In this document: positions 45,759 through 54,660 of the stretch, piece by piece
Numbering within the stretch: the stretch's first letter is position 1
Layout: each line of letters opens with the position of its first letter
NCBI RefSeq assembly: GCF_021043365.1
Contig: NZ_JAJNDU010000001.1
Coordinates: 1,326,164 to 1,390,163 of the forward strand
DNA length: 64,000 nucleotides
Source of the DNA: Sphingomonas sp. IC-11
GTDB taxonomy: Bacteria > Pseudomonadota > Alphaproteobacteria > Sphingomonadales > Sphingomonadaceae
Direction: 5' to 3'
Notes under the pieces: generated by a model
The model's database searches: none
The model's input: the letters and a program-made list of their open reading frames with translations, nothing else
What the model was told of the DNA's origin: nothing
Program-made: the position numbers and the translations under genes

Positions 45759-45890
45759 AAGCCGCGCCCCATAGACCCGAGCGTGCGGGTTGACAAAGAG
45801 GGTATGGAAGGGGAGGGGCGCGAGCCATCGCCTCGCCCGTTGTACCGACATCTGTTGGCGCTTCGCGGCGGAGAGCGCCACCCTTGCTGC

Positions 45891-45915
45891 ACGATACCCC
45901 AGCCTTCGCTGGGGT
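45891..45915. repeat. REP-like palindrome between rnd and aspS
   Basis: ACCCCAGC-CTTC-GCTGGGGT (45896-45915) is a perfect 8-bp stem with a 4-base loop, preceded by ACGAT and followed by GACGA. This CACCCCAGCGAAGGCTGGGG-type element is found many times between genes in sphingomonads, by my recollection. It is 18 bases upstream of aspS, in the divergent region shared with rnd, and differs from the repeat near efp. Confidence 0.75.
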
Positions 45916-45932
45916 GACGAGAGAAACGAGAC

Positions 45933-47756
45933 ATGCACGCTTATCGTTCGCACACTTGCGCCGCGCTCACCGCCTCTGAGGTCGGCTCTGAGGTTCGCCT
46001 GTCAGGGTGGATCCACCGCAAGCGCGATCACGGCGGCGTGCTCTTTGTCGACCTGCGTGATCATTATGGGATCACTCAGATCGTCGCCGACACCGATTCG
46101 CCGGCGCTGCCGATCCTGGAAACGCTCCGCGTCGAATCGGTTATCACTATTGACGGGGTGGTGAAGGCGCGTGCCGAGGGAACGGTGAACCCAAACCTCG
46201 CGACAGGCGAGATCGAGGTCTTCGCACGCGGCGTGACGGTGCAGAGTGCCGCTCAGGAACTGCCGATGCCGGTCGCCGGCGAGCAGGAATATCCGGAGGA
46301 CATTCGCCTTCGCTACCGCTTCCTCGATCTGCGTCGTGAAAAGCTCCACGCTAACATCATGCTGCGCTCCAGCGTGATTGCGTCGATCCGCCGTCGCATG
46401 GTGGATCAAGGCTTCACTGAGTTCCAGACGCCGATCCTCACCGCGTCGTCCCCGGAAGGCGCGCGCGACTACCTTGTTCCCAGCCGCGTTCACCCGGGCA
46501 AGTTCTACGCCCTCCCGCAGGCGCCGCAGATGTTCAAGCAGCTGCTGATGGTGGCTGGCTTTGATCGCTACTTCCAGATCGCGCCGTGTTTCCGTGACGA
46601 GGATGCTCGCGCCGATCGTTCACCGGGCGAGTTCTACCAGCTCGACTTCGAAATGAGCTACGTCACTCAGGAAGACGTGTTTGCAGCCATTGAGCCAGTG
46701 CTCCACGGCGTATTCGAGGAATTCGCCAACTGGCAGAACAAGGGGCGCACCGTCAGCCCGCTGCCGTTCAAGCGCATCCCGTATCGGGAGTCGATGCTGA
46801 AATACGGCAATGACAAGCCGGATCTGCGCAATCCCCTGGTCATCTCAGACGTCAGCGGCTTCTTCTCTGGTTCAGGCTTCGGGCGCTTCGCCTCGATCGT
46901 TGAGGCGGGCGACGTGGTGCGGGCAATTCCTGCGCCGAATACCGCAGACAAGAGCCGCAAGTTCTTCGACGATATGAACGCATGGGCGCAATCCGAGGGC
47001 TTCGCTGGCCTGGGCTATGCCACGCGCAAGGGTGGCGAGTTCGGCGGCCCGATTGCCAAGAACCACGGCGACGTGGGCATGCGCGAGCTGGCAGAAGCAC
47101 TCGGGCTCGGTCCGGATGATGGCGTGTTCTTCGCTGCCGGCAAGGAAGCGCAGGCGGCGAAGCTGGCTGGTCTTGCCCGTACCCGTATCGCCGAGCAGCT
47201 CGACCTCATCGACAAGAACCGTTTCGAGTTCTGCTGGATCGTAGACTTCCCGATGTTCGAATATGACGAGGACGCGAAGAAGATCGACTTCAGTCATAAC
47301 CCCTTCAGCATGCCGCAGGGCGAACTGGAGGCGCTGGAGAGCAAGGATCCACTCGATATCCTCGCCTATCAGTACGACATCGTGTGCAACGGCATCGAGC
47401 TGTCGTCGGGCGCGATCCGGAACCACCGTCCCGAGATCATGTACAAGGCGTTCGAGATCGCGGGCTACAGCCAGCAGGATGTCGACACAAACTTCGCGGG
47501 CATGATCAACGCGTTCAAGTTCGGCGCGCCGCCGCACGGCGGTTCGGCACCGGGAGTCGATCGCATCGTGATGCTGTTGGCGGACGAGCCGAACATCCGT
47601 GAGGTCATCGTCTTCCCCATGACTCAGAAGGCCGAAGACCTGATGATGGGGGCACCGAACTTCGCCACCGCAAAGCAGCTGCGCGAGCTCAACATCCGTG
47701 TGACTGCCGAGCAGCCGAGTGACGTCACCAAGGCAGTAGCGCCCGACGCGGGCTAA
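45933..47756 (+). CDS. aspS: Aspartate-tRNA ligase
   Basis: A 607-residue bacterial-type class II aminoacyl-tRNA synthetase. The N-terminal OB anticodon-binding domain spans about 1-110 ([26 protein letters not shown]); class II motif 2 is [24 protein letters not shown] (about 219-242); a GAD insertion domain is at about 300-420; motif 3 is [27 protein letters not shown] (about 533-559). In organisms with GatCAB this enzyme can also charge tRNA-Asn; that cannot be decided here. It is monocistronic, divergent from rnd. Confidence 0.97.
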   Translation: MHAYRSHTCAALTASEVGSEVRLSGWIHRKRDHGGVLFVDLRDHYGITQIVADTDSPALPILETLRVESVITIDGVVKARAEGTVNPNLATGEIEVFARGVTVQSAAQELPMPVAGEQEYPEDIRLRYRFLDLRREKLHANIMLRSSVIASIRRRMVDQGFTEFQTPILTASSPEGARDYLVPSRVHPGKFYALPQAPQMFKQLLMVAGFDRYFQIAPCFRDEDARADRSPGEFYQLDFEMSYVTQEDVFAAIEPVLHGVFEEFANWQNKGRTVSPLPFKRIPYRESMLKYGNDKPDLRNPLVISDVSGFFSGSGFGRFASIVEAGDVVRAIPAPNTADKSRKFFDDMNAWAQSEGFAGLGYATRKGGEFGGPIAKNHGDVGMRELAEALGLGPDDGVFFAAGKEAQAAKLAGLARTRIAEQLDLIDKNRFEFCWIVDFPMFEYDEDAKKIDFSHNPFSMPQGELEALESKDPLDILAYQYDIVCNGIELSSGAIRNHRPEIMYKAFEIAGYSQQDVDTNFAGMINAFKFGAPPHGGSAPGVDRIVMLLADEPNIREVIVFPMTQKAEDLMMGAPNFATAKQLRELNIRVTAEQPSDVTKAVAPDAG

Positions 47757-47795
47757 ACTGGGGGAACTCGGCGGCGACGCATGCGCTAAGTCAGC

Positions 47796-48275
47796 ATGTC
47801 GCTGACCGCATCGCGCGCCGCCTTGCTCCACGTCGCCCTCCAGGATCTGCGCGCCGGCAAGCAATTGCTGATCGAGCGATTGTTGCCGCTGGCCGAGACA
47901 GCGTCCGACCCCAGCCTTCAGGACGTGATCGAGCGTGATCGCGCCAATGCCCGGCGCCACGCCGCCCGGCTCGACGGAATAGCGGACCTTGCGGGTGCAC
48001 CCGCCAATCTGTGGATGAGCGGCATCCTTGATGACGCGGAGCGCGACGCGCGTAGCCACCAGAGCGGCGCCATTCTCGACACCGCGTTGATCGGTGCGCT
48101 GCGCAAGGCAAAGGCGGCTGAAATCGTATCCATCGAGACAGCAATGGCACTGGCCGGCAGCGAATCACCCGCCATGCTGCCGGCGCTATCGGCAAATCAT
48201 GCCGAAGATCGGGCGATCGAGGCCCGTCTCGCCCGTTTGCTCGCGACTATCGGCGGCCAGGTTCCGGTGGCCTGA
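47796..48275 (+). CDS. DUF892 (YciF-like) ferritin-like protein
   Basis: A 159-residue helical protein resembling the DUF892/YciF family, a ferritin-like four-helix bundle thought to act in stress. The spacing of VALQDLRAGKQLLIERLLPLAE (about 11-32), VIERDRANARRHAARLDGIADLAG and AALRKAKAAEIVSIETAMALA-like segments fits. The expected metal-binding glutamates are only partly evident (E in KAAEIVSIE), so metal binding is doubtful. The match is distant. It follows aspS by 39 bases on the same strand. Confidence 0.65.
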   Translation: MSLTASRAALLHVALQDLRAGKQLLIERLLPLAETASDPSLQDVIERDRANARRHAARLDGIADLAGAPANLWMSGILDDAERDARSHQSGAILDTALIGALRKAKAAEIVSIETAMALAGSESPAMLPALSANHAEDRAIEARLARLLATIGGQVPVA

Positions 48276-48325
48276 GCCGGCGGAGGCATCGTCCTTGCTG
48301 CTAATGAGATGACCCTTTTCGACTC

Positions 48326-48958
48326 TTAGCTGGCCGGCGAGAATTCTCCCTTCTCGTCCATTACCCAGAGCACGCCCTCGCGGATCGAGAACCACGCACC
48401 ATGCAGCGTCAACTGTCCCACGGCTTCCGCGTCCTGAACGAACGGGAAGGTGCGGAGGTTGGCGAGGCTGACCCGAACCGTCTCCAGCTCCAACGCGCGA
48501 ACTGCGTCCTCACCGTGGCCGTGCTCGGTAGTCACGCGGTCTCGTGCCTCATCGAGTAGGTTGATCCAGCGGGCGATGAAGCCGCCTTCACCTGGGTCAG
48601 CCTCGGCGAAGCGCTTGGTCAAGGAGGCGTGAACACCGCCGCACATGCCATGACCCATGACCACGACTTCCTCGACCTTAAGCTGAGTCACCGCGAATTC
48701 CAGTGCGGCAGACACGCCGTGACGGCCCCCGCCGATTTCGAACGGCGGAACGAGATTGGCCACGTTTCGGACAACGAAGATCTCGCCCGGCGATGTATCG
48801 AAAACGGTCGCCGGATCCGTACGGCTGTCCGAACAGGCAATCACCATCACCTTGGGAGACTGTCCCTCCGCAAGGTGCGCCCAGCGTTCGCGCTCTTCTG
48901 CCCAGCCATGTTCCCGGAAACGGCCGTAGCCAGCGACAAGATCGGAGAAGACGGTCAT
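48326..48958 (-). CDS. Beta-class carbonic anhydrase
   Basis: A 210-residue zinc enzyme that interconverts CO2 and bicarbonate. The beta-class ligands are all present: C42-x-D44-x-R46 ([10 protein letters not shown]) and H103-x2-C106 ([11 protein letters not shown]). [11 protein letters not shown] (about 64-74) is also typical. With the gamma-type gene at 4282 this organism has two carbonic anhydrase families in the window. Its start is divergent from the lipA region and overlaps by two bases the longest lipA open frame, but not the chosen lipA start. Confidence 0.95.
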   Translation of the reverse strand: MTVFSDLVAGYGRFREHGWAEERERWAHLAEGQSPKVMVIACSDSRTDPATVFDTSPGEIFVVRNVANLVPPFEIGGGRHGVSAALEFAVTQLKVEEVVVMGHGMCGGVHASLTKRFAEADPGEGGFIARWINLLDEARDRVTTEHGHGEDAVRALELETVRVSLANLRTFPFVQDAEAVGQLTLHGAWFSIREGVLWVMDEKGEFSPAS

Positions 48959-49013
48959 GTTTGCCCTATACGCGTTGTTTCAAGCCGTGGCAGTCGCTAT
49001 CTCGCGCCGCGAC

Positions 49014-49934
49014 ATGACCGAGATTATCCCGCTCGCCCGGCCAGAACGCGCCCGCAAACCCGATTGGATCCGCGTCAAGGCGCCGACATCGGTCGGCTTT
49101 GCCGAAACGAAGCAGCTGATGCGGCGGCTGAACCTGGCCACGGTGTGCGAGGAGGCGGCGTGCCCGAACATCGGTGAATGCTGGACCAAGAAGCACGCCA
49201 CGGTGATGATCCTGGGCGACACCTGCACGCGAGCGTGCGCCTTCTGCAACGTGAAGACCGGTATGCCACGTGCGGTTGACCCGCTCGAGCCGGAGCATGT
49301 TGCGGTCGCCGCTGCCGAGATGGGCTTACAGCATATTGTGATCACGTCCGTCGATCGTGACGATCTGCCGGACGGCGGCGCATCGCAGTTCGTCAAGGTG
49401 ATTGAGGCACTTCGCCGGAACACGCCGACTACAACCATCGAGATCCTGACTCCGGATTTCCGCAACAAGACCCAGGCAGCGGTAGAGTCGATCGTTGCGG
49501 CGCGGCCTGACGTCTACAACCACAATTTGGAAACAGTACCGCGGCTGTACCCGACCATCCGTCCCGGCGCACGGTACTATGCCTCGCTCCGCCTGCTGGA
49601 GAGCGTGAAGCGCCATGATCCTTCGATCTTTACGAAATCCGGTGTGATGCTCGGACTTGGCGAAGAGCGCCTGGAGATTCATCAGGTGATGGACGACATG
49701 CGTTCCGCCGACATCGATTTCCTGACGATGGGCCAATATCTGCAGCCGACGCCTCGCCATGCCAAAGTGGCGGAGTTCGTCACACCCAAGGCGTTTGACG
49801 CATATGCCGCAATCGCCCGCGCCAAAGGCTTTTTGCTGGTGGCTTCGTCACCGCTGACCCGGTCGAGCTATCACGCCGGTGACGATTTCGCGAAACTGCG
49901 CGCAGCGCGCGAGGCCCAGCTTGCCAAAGCATAG
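49014..49934 (+). CDS. lipA: Lipoyl synthase
   Basis: A 306-residue radical SAM enzyme that inserts two sulfurs into octanoyl groups of the lipoyl domains. The auxiliary [4Fe-4S] cluster cysteines are C45, C50 and C56 ([12 protein letters not shown]), and the radical SAM cluster cysteines are C71, C75, C78 (CTRACAFC). The C-terminal [10 protein letters not shown] includes the arginine and serine usually coordinating the auxiliary cluster. ATG 49014 is used; an upstream frame exists but lacks family sequence. It precedes a coq10-like gene that overlaps its stop. Confidence 0.96.
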   Translation: MTEIIPLARPERARKPDWIRVKAPTSVGFAETKQLMRRLNLATVCEEAACPNIGECWTKKHATVMILGDTCTRACAFCNVKTGMPRAVDPLEPEHVAVAAAEMGLQHIVITSVDRDDLPDGGASQFVKVIEALRRNTPTTTIEILTPDFRNKTQAAVESIVAARPDVYNHNLETVPRLYPTIRPGARYYASLRLLESVKRHDPSIFTKSGVMLGLGEERLEIHQVMDDMRSADIDFLTMGQYLQPTPRHAKVAEFVTPKAFDAYAAIARAKGFLLVASSPLTRSSYHAGDDFAKLRAAREAQLAKA

Positions 49935-50403
49935 CGAGACCCGGGCGATGCCCTACACGCCGGAGCAGATGTTCGATCTGGTGGCGGACGTGAAGGCATA
50001 TCAGGACTTCCTTCCTTGGGTCATCGCCATGCGGGTGCGCCGCGATGCACCCGAAGAAACCGTGGCCGACATGATTGTGGGCTTCAAAGGGTTGCGAGAG
50101 ACGTTCACGTCGCGCGTGGAGAAGCAGCGGCCGGAGCGGATCCACGTCGACTACGTGGACGGGCCGCTGAAGTACTTGCACAATGAGTGGCGTTTTCGGC
50201 CTGATGGCGACGGGTGCCTGGTGGACTTCACCGTCGACTTTCAGTTCAAGAACCGCATGTTCGAAATGCTAGCGGGCCAGGTCTTCACCATGGCCCTCCG
50301 CAAGATGATTGGGGCTTTCGAGGAGCGTGCACGGAAGCTCTACGGGTCCGAAGGCTCCTCAGAGGGCGGCATCAGCAAATCGAGCGCGCATAGCGCCGCC
50401 TGA
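49921..50403 (+). CDS. Coq10/RatA family (START-like) ubiquinone-binding protein
   Basis: A 160-residue START-like protein of the Coq10/RatA family, which helps ubiquinone reach its sites in the respiratory chain. TTG 49921 is proposed as start because it gives [20 protein letters not shown], close to the family N-terminus; it overlaps the lipA stop by 14 bases. ATG 49948 would remove eight conserved-looking residues. Later motifs are [31 protein letters not shown] and [13 protein letters not shown]. Its last 64 bases overlap the 3' end of cinA on the other strand. Confidence 0.86.
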   Translation: MPKHSETRAMPYTPEQMFDLVADVKAYQDFLPWVIAMRVRRDAPEETVADMIVGFKGLRETFTSRVEKQRPERIHVDYVDGPLKYLHNEWRFRPDGDGCLVDFTVDFQFKNRMFEMLAGQVFTMALRKMIGAFEERARKLYGSEGSSEGGISKSSAHSAA

Positions 50404-50867
50404 AGCCGGATCCCGGCGCGACCGAGATCTCCGAACTCGCGCCGGTCCGCCACAACATTGGCGGGGTCACCGCCCTTTTCGGCGCGAGCGAACACCACGG
50501 TACCCACCGGTTTCTTCTCACTGCCGCCGCCCGGGCCGGCGATCCCGGTAATCGCAACGGCGACATCTGCGCCGGTTACTTCCAGAGCGCCCTGCGCCAT
50601 GCTCCAGGCCGTGGCGATCGAAACTGCGCCGAATGTTTCAATCACGTCCTGGGACACGTGGAGGAGCCCCATTTTCGCTTCATTTGCGTAGCTGACGATC
50701 GAGGCTTCCAGCACGTCAGAAGACCCTGGCACCTCCGTCAGCGCGGCAGCGACGAGCCCACCCGTGCAACTTTCGGCCACAGCGACACGGCGTCCTGCCG
50801 CCCGATTCGCTGCGATGACGCGTGTAGCCGAAGCAATCAGCGCTTCCGGAAGAAGGCTATCGCTCAT
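50340..50867 (-). CDS. CinA family nicotinamide-nucleotide amidase
   Basis: A 175-residue protein equal to the C-terminal CinA domain (PncC type), which hydrolyses nicotinamide mononucleotide to nicotinate mononucleotide and ammonia. Motifs are VAVAESCTGGLVAAALTEVPGSS (about 28-50), YANEAKMGLLHV and AVAITGIAGPGGGSEKKPVGTVVFA (about 103-127). The N-terminal molybdopterin-binding-like domain of full CinA is absent, which is common. Start ATG 50867 overlaps the upstream stop by ATGA. Its 3' end overlaps the coq10-like gene. Confidence 0.92.
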   Translation of the reverse strand: MSDSLLPEALIASATRVIAANRAAGRRVAVAESCTGGLVAAALTEVPGSSDVLEASIVSYANEAKMGLLHVSQDVIETFGAVSIATAWSMAQGALEVTGADVAVAITGIAGPGGGSEKKPVGTVVFARAEKGGDPANVVADRREFGDLGRAGIRLQAALCALDLLMPPSEEPSDP

Positions 50868-51394
50868 CGGCCGGGCGCCGGGCAAACAGGGAGGTCGGGC
50901 ACCTCGCGAAGGGCCGCAGTACCACGAGCCTTCTCGGCTTTAAGATGCTGTAGGCTGGCCACAACAATCCCCGCGATGTTCCGGGCCGGTAGCGGCTCCA
51001 GCAGTGTCATCAACCGGTCAATGGTGCCGCAGTCGGATGTCTGAACCCGTCCAACGATTTGGGGCGCGATGAGCGACGTGATCAATGGCCGCGCGTAGTC
51101 CGACTGAAGCAGCAGCATCGACACGCGCGGATCACTGAGTTTGGCGATAGCTCCACGTGCGGTTGGCCAAGCGCGATCTGCCTCTGCCTGGTAGCGGCTG
51201 ATGAACGGGCCGGACGTCCGGCGGACCAGACTCGAGGCGGGAAGGGTGGTACAAACCCGTCCGGTCTCCAGTATGATATCGGGCAGGGCGACCAGCGTCA
51301 CGGCCTCTGCCTCTGCGCGGGTGAGGCATGGCGTCTGGGCGAGTGCTGCGCTGGGAAAAGCGAGCAGGGCAACTGCAGCAAGCAAACGCTTCAT
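50864..51394 (-). CDS. Unknown exported protein between ispDF and cinA
   Basis: A 176-residue protein with a clear signal peptide ([20 protein letters not shown], cleavage after ALA). The mature part begins TPCLTRAEAEAVTLVALPDII and contains four cysteines (CLTR, VCTT, DCGT, PVCP), consistent with two periplasmic disulfides. The middle is mostly helical. It overlaps ispDF upstream and cinA downstream by ATGA at both ends, so all three are one transcript. No family is recognised. Confidence 0.78.
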   Translation of the reverse strand: MKRLLAAVALLAFPSAALAQTPCLTRAEAEAVTLVALPDIILETGRVCTTLPASSLVRRTSGPFISRYQAEADRAWPTARGAIAKLSDPRVSMLLLQSDYARPLITSLIAPQIVGRVQTSDCGTIDRLMTLLEPLPARNIAGIVVASLQHLKAEKARGTAALREVPDLPVCPAPGR

Positions 51395-52515
51395 GGCTGC
51401 ACTCCGGGCAGGCGGACGGTAGCCACGGCTTGGGTTGCGATGCCTTCCCCCCGGCCGGTGAAGCCCAGTCGCTCTGTTGTAGTCGCCTTCACGCTGACGC
51501 GATCGGTTGAAAGCCGCAGAAGTTCCGCGATCCGGTTGCGTATCGCTTCACGATACGGCCCGATCTTGGGCGCCTCGCAAATGATCGTGACATCGACGAA
51601 GATGATTTGGCCGCCCCGTGCTTCAACCAAGGATGCAGCGTGGCGCAGGAATTGGCCGGACTCTGCGCCTCGCCATTTCGGATCACTGGGCGGGAAGTGG
51701 AGCCCGATGTCGCCTTCTGCGATGGTCCCCAGCACCGCATCAGTGAGCGCATGGAGGGCCACATCAGCATCGCTGTGGCCGGAAAGTCCCTGCGTATGAG
51801 GAATCCGTACGCCGCCCAGCCAGAGCTCTTCTCCGTCCGCCAGACGATGCACGTCAAAGCCGGTCGCCGACCGTGTGTCCCACCCGATCCGCGCCTCTGC
51901 AGCCGCGAAATCAGCAGGCCAGGTTACCTTTTCTAGCATGGCGTCGCCCTGCACCAGTGTTACCGATCCGCCAAGCGTGCGAACCATCTGCGCGTCGTCA
52001 GTAGGTTCGCTACCCGTCCATTCCACGTGAGCACGGCGAAGCGCATCGAAGCGGAACGCCTGCGGCGTCTGTACGCGCGAAATCCCGTCGCGCGGAACGT
52101 TCACGCCGTCGGCAGTCACCAACGTGTCGGCCACGGGGAGCACCGGAACTGCGCCATCGGCCTGGTCGAGCGCCGCGAGAAGCCGGTCGATGACCTTGGC
52201 ACTCAGGAACGGCCGCGCGGCATCATGAATCAGGATCCGATCGGCTTGTCCGATCCCCTCCACGCCACGCCTCACAGACTCTCGACGTGTCGCACCACCT
52301 AAAACAAAGCGGGCGGAAGGCAACGCCGAGCCAAGGAGCGGCTCCTGACCGTCGCCGATCGCGACGAGCACGTCATCGATAGCCGGGTGGGCGGACAGAG
52401 AAGCATAGCTCCAGGCAAGCATCGGTCGGCCCGCCAGAAGGGTGAATTGCTTGGGCAGCGTGCCGCCCGTGCGCTCACCCTTGCCAGCAGCCACAATCAG
52501 CGCAACGGTCTTCAT
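51391..52515 (-). CDS. ispDF: Bifunctional IspD/IspF isoprenoid synthesis enzyme
   Basis: A 374-residue fusion of two enzymes of the MEP pathway. Residues about 1-215 are IspD ([44 protein letters not shown]), which joins CTP to methylerythritol phosphate. Residues about 218-374 are IspF ([39 protein letters not shown], and the end [21 protein letters not shown]), which forms the cyclic diphosphate; the zinc ligands (D and H of DVH, H of GHSDAD) are present. IspE, the step between, is missing. Such fusions are usual in alphaproteobacteria. Confidence 0.97.
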   Translation of the reverse strand: MKTVALIVAAGKGERTGGTLPKQFTLLAGRPMLAWSYASLSAHPAIDDVLVAIGDGQEPLLGSALPSARFVLGGATRRESVRRGVEGIGQADRILIHDAARPFLSAKVIDRLLAALDQADGAVPVLPVADTLVTADGVNVPRDGISRVQTPQAFRFDALRRAHVEWTGSEPTDDAQMVRTLGGSVTLVQGDAMLEKVTWPADFAAAEARIGWDTRSATGFDVHRLADGEELWLGGVRIPHTQGLSGHSDADVALHALTDAVLGTIAEGDIGLHFPPSDPKWRGAESGQFLRHAASLVEARGGQIIFVDVTIICEAPKIGPYREAIRNRIAELLRLSTDRVSVKATTTERLGFTGRGEGIATQAVATVRLPGVQP

Positions 52516-52572
52516 CGTCGCGGCCGTAGCGGGATCAGAGCCGCCTTGCCAGCGCTGCCATCATCGCTTACC

Positions 52573-52589
52573 TGCCTGTTTTTCAGGCA
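52573..52589 (+). promoter_or_regulatory. Small hairpin covering the dusB ribosome-site region
   Basis: TGCCTG-TTTTT-CAGGCA (52573-52589) is a perfect 6-bp stem with a 5-T loop, ending eight bases before the dusB ATG. Its right arm holds the only AGG-like ribosome-binding element before the start, so folding could limit translation. It may also be chance. Confidence 0.35.
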
Positions 52590-52597
52590 AACGATTG

Positions 52598-53596
52598 ATG
52601 CGCACGCTCGCTCCCATTCAGATTGGCCCCGTCCGGATCGATGAGCCGGTGGTACTGGCGCCGATGACCGGTGTTACCGATCAGCCATTCCGCACATTGG
52701 TGCGCCGCTATGGCTCGGGCCTTAATGTCACGGAGATGATCGCGAGTCAGGCTGCGATCCGGGAGACGCGCCAGTCCATCCAGAAGGCGGCTTGGCACCT
52801 TTCGGAAGAGCCTGTCTCCATGCAACTGGTCGGCTGCACGCCGCACGAAATGGCCGAGGCAGCGAAGCTGGCTGAAGAAAAGGGTGCAGCGATCATCGAC
52901 ATCAACATGGGATGCCCGGTCCGTAAGGTTACGAGCGGCGACGCCGGCTCGGCGCTGATGCGCGACCTCAAGAACGCTGGCGCCATCATCGATGCCGTGG
53001 TGAAAGCAGTCGCGGCACCGGTGACAGTGAAGATGCGCATGGGCTGGTGCCACGACAGCCTGAACGCGCCGGAGCTTGCCCGCATCGCCGAAGATCTGGG
53101 CGCGAAGATGGTGACCGTGCACGGGCGCACGCGGAACCAGATGTACAAGGGCTCGGCGGACTGGAGCTTCGTTCGCCGGGTGAAGGACGCGGTTACGGTG
53201 CCCGTCATCGTCAACGGCGATATCTGCTCGGTTGATGACGCCCGTGAAGCCCTTGATCAATCGGGCGCAGACGGCGTGATGGTCGGGCGCGGTGCCTATG
53301 GCCGGCCGTGGTTGCTCGGCCAGGTTATGGATGCGCTAGCAGGACGACCCGTCCGGCCGGAGCCTTCTCTCGATGAGCAATACCACCTGATCGTCGAACA
53401 TTATGAAGCGATGCTAAGCCATTATGGCGAGGTCACCGGCGTCAACATGGCCCGCAAGCACATCGGCTGGTACACAAAGGGTATCCACGGTTCGGCGGAG
53501 TTCCGCAACGCGGTAAATAAGGAGCCCGACGCGAAGGTCGTGCTTCGAATGCTGGCGGACTTTTACGCGCCATATCGGAGCCGCGCGGCAGCCTGA
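52598..53596 (+). CDS. dusB: tRNA-dihydrouridine synthase
   Basis: A 332-residue FMN enzyme that reduces specific uridines in tRNA. Motifs are [19 protein letters not shown] (about 22-40), [32 protein letters not shown] (about 100-122; the cysteine is the catalytic acid), [24 protein letters not shown], and [17 protein letters not shown]. The Dus C-terminal helical domain is complete. ATG 52598 is chosen to match the family start. It heads the dusB-ntrB-ntrC run common in alphaproteobacteria. Confidence 0.95.
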   Translation: MRTLAPIQIGPVRIDEPVVLAPMTGVTDQPFRTLVRRYGSGLNVTEMIASQAAIRETRQSIQKAAWHLSEEPVSMQLVGCTPHEMAEAAKLAEEKGAAIIDINMGCPVRKVTSGDAGSALMRDLKNAGAIIDAVVKAVAAPVTVKMRMGWCHDSLNAPELARIAEDLGAKMVTVHGRTRNQMYKGSADWSFVRRVKDAVTVPVIVNGDICSVDDAREALDQSGADGVMVGRGAYGRPWLLGQVMDALAGRPVRPEPSLDEQYHLIVEHYEAMLSHYGEVTGVNMARKHIGWYTKGIHGSAEFRNAVNKEPDAKVVLRMLADFYAPYRSRAAA

Positions 53597-54660
53597 TGCT
53601 GACGCGGCGGGGCCCCGAAGCGGCGGAACTGCTGAGCGCACTGCCGGTTGCCCTGATGGTTGTTGATGCGGAAGGTCGCATCGCTCAGGCAAACGCAGAA
53701 TGCGAACTGCTCCTCAATCTGTCGGAACGCGCGATGCGGGGACGATCGATTGGCGACGTTCTGGCGCTGCCGGAAGAAGCGGTCGGGCACGATGGAAGGG
53801 CGTTTACCGCTTTCGATCTGGCGCTCGAGACGGTTCGCGGCCATCGGCTTCGGGTAGACTTGGCCGCGGTGGAGTTGGTTGAGCATCCCGGCTGGCGCAT
53901 GATCACGCTTCACAATGCGGCAAGCTCCCGACGGCTGGGCGTCTCCGCAGATCGTGCCGCGGCGGCGCGCTCGGCCGTCGGTGCAGCGGCCATGCTCGCC
54001 CATGAAATTAAAAATCCCCTCTCGAGCATTCGCGGCGCGGCTCAATTGATCGCTGATGGGGTCGATGCGCAGGTCATGACGAAGCTGGTGATTGACGAGG
54101 TCGATCGGGTTGCTGCGCTTATCGATCGAATGGAGGATTTCACGGACACCCGGCCGCTGGTCGTCGAGCCGCTGAACATCTATCCGCTACTTGCGCATGC
54201 GCGCGATGCGGCACAGGCTGGTTTCGCACGTGGGATCACGATCGAAGAGCGGTTCGATCCGTCGCTTCCACGGGTGCTCGCAAATCGCGATGCGCTGCTT
54301 CAGGTGCTGCTCAACCTGATGAAGAACGCGGCCACTGCTTTGGGCGATCGCGGCGAGCGGCGTATCACACTCACGACCTCTTACCGCCACGGCATGGCGA
54401 TCGCGCCCGGACCGGGCCGACCCCGGCTCCCCTTGCCGATCGAGATCTGCGTGGTTGATACCGGCCCGGGGGCACCCGAAGACATAGCGGAGCACCTGTT
54501 TGATCCGTTTGTGTCTAGCCGTCCCGAAGGGAAGGGGCTCGGATTGGCGCTGGTCGACAAGCTGGTGCGCGACATGGGTGGTATTGTGCAATATTCGCGC
54601 GAGGGGACGCCAAACGAGACCGTTTTCCGCGTCCTTCTGCCCAGAGCGTCGCAGCGATGA
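53596..54660 (+). CDS. ntrB: Nitrogen regulation sensor kinase NtrB
   Basis: A 354-residue cytosolic histidine kinase (NRII). An N-terminal PAS domain (about 8-110; LLSALPVALMVVDAEGRIAQANAECE) is followed by the H-box AMLAHEIKNPLSSIRGAAQLI (about 133-153), N-box LLNLMKNAATALGD and G-box FVSSRPEGKGLGLALVDKLVRDMGG. PII control of its kinase and phosphatase activity is expected from the family. The ATG shares one base with the dusB stop (TGATG), and its own stop overlaps ntrC by ATGA. Confidence 0.95.
   Translation: MLTRRGPEAAELLSALPVALMVVDAEGRIAQANAECELLLNLSERAMRGRSIGDVLALPEEAVGHDGRAFTAFDLALETVRGHRLRVDLAAVELVEHPGWRMITLHNAASSRRLGVSADRAAAARSAVGAAAMLAHEIKNPLSSIRGAAQLIADGVDAQVMTKLVIDEVDRVAALIDRMEDFTDTRPLVVEPLNIYPLLAHARDAAQAGFARGITIEERFDPSLPRVLANRDALLQVLLNLMKNAATALGDRGERRITLTTSYRHGMAIAPGPGRPRLPLPIEICVVDTGPGAPEDIAEHLFDPFVSSRPEGKGLGLALVDKLVRDMGGIVQYSREGTPNETVFRVLLPRASQR

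Noticed and set aside
46872..48059. 395-codon minus-strand frame over aspS and the DUF892 gene
   Set aside because: Runs antisense through two real genes; length is explained by high GC and few stops.
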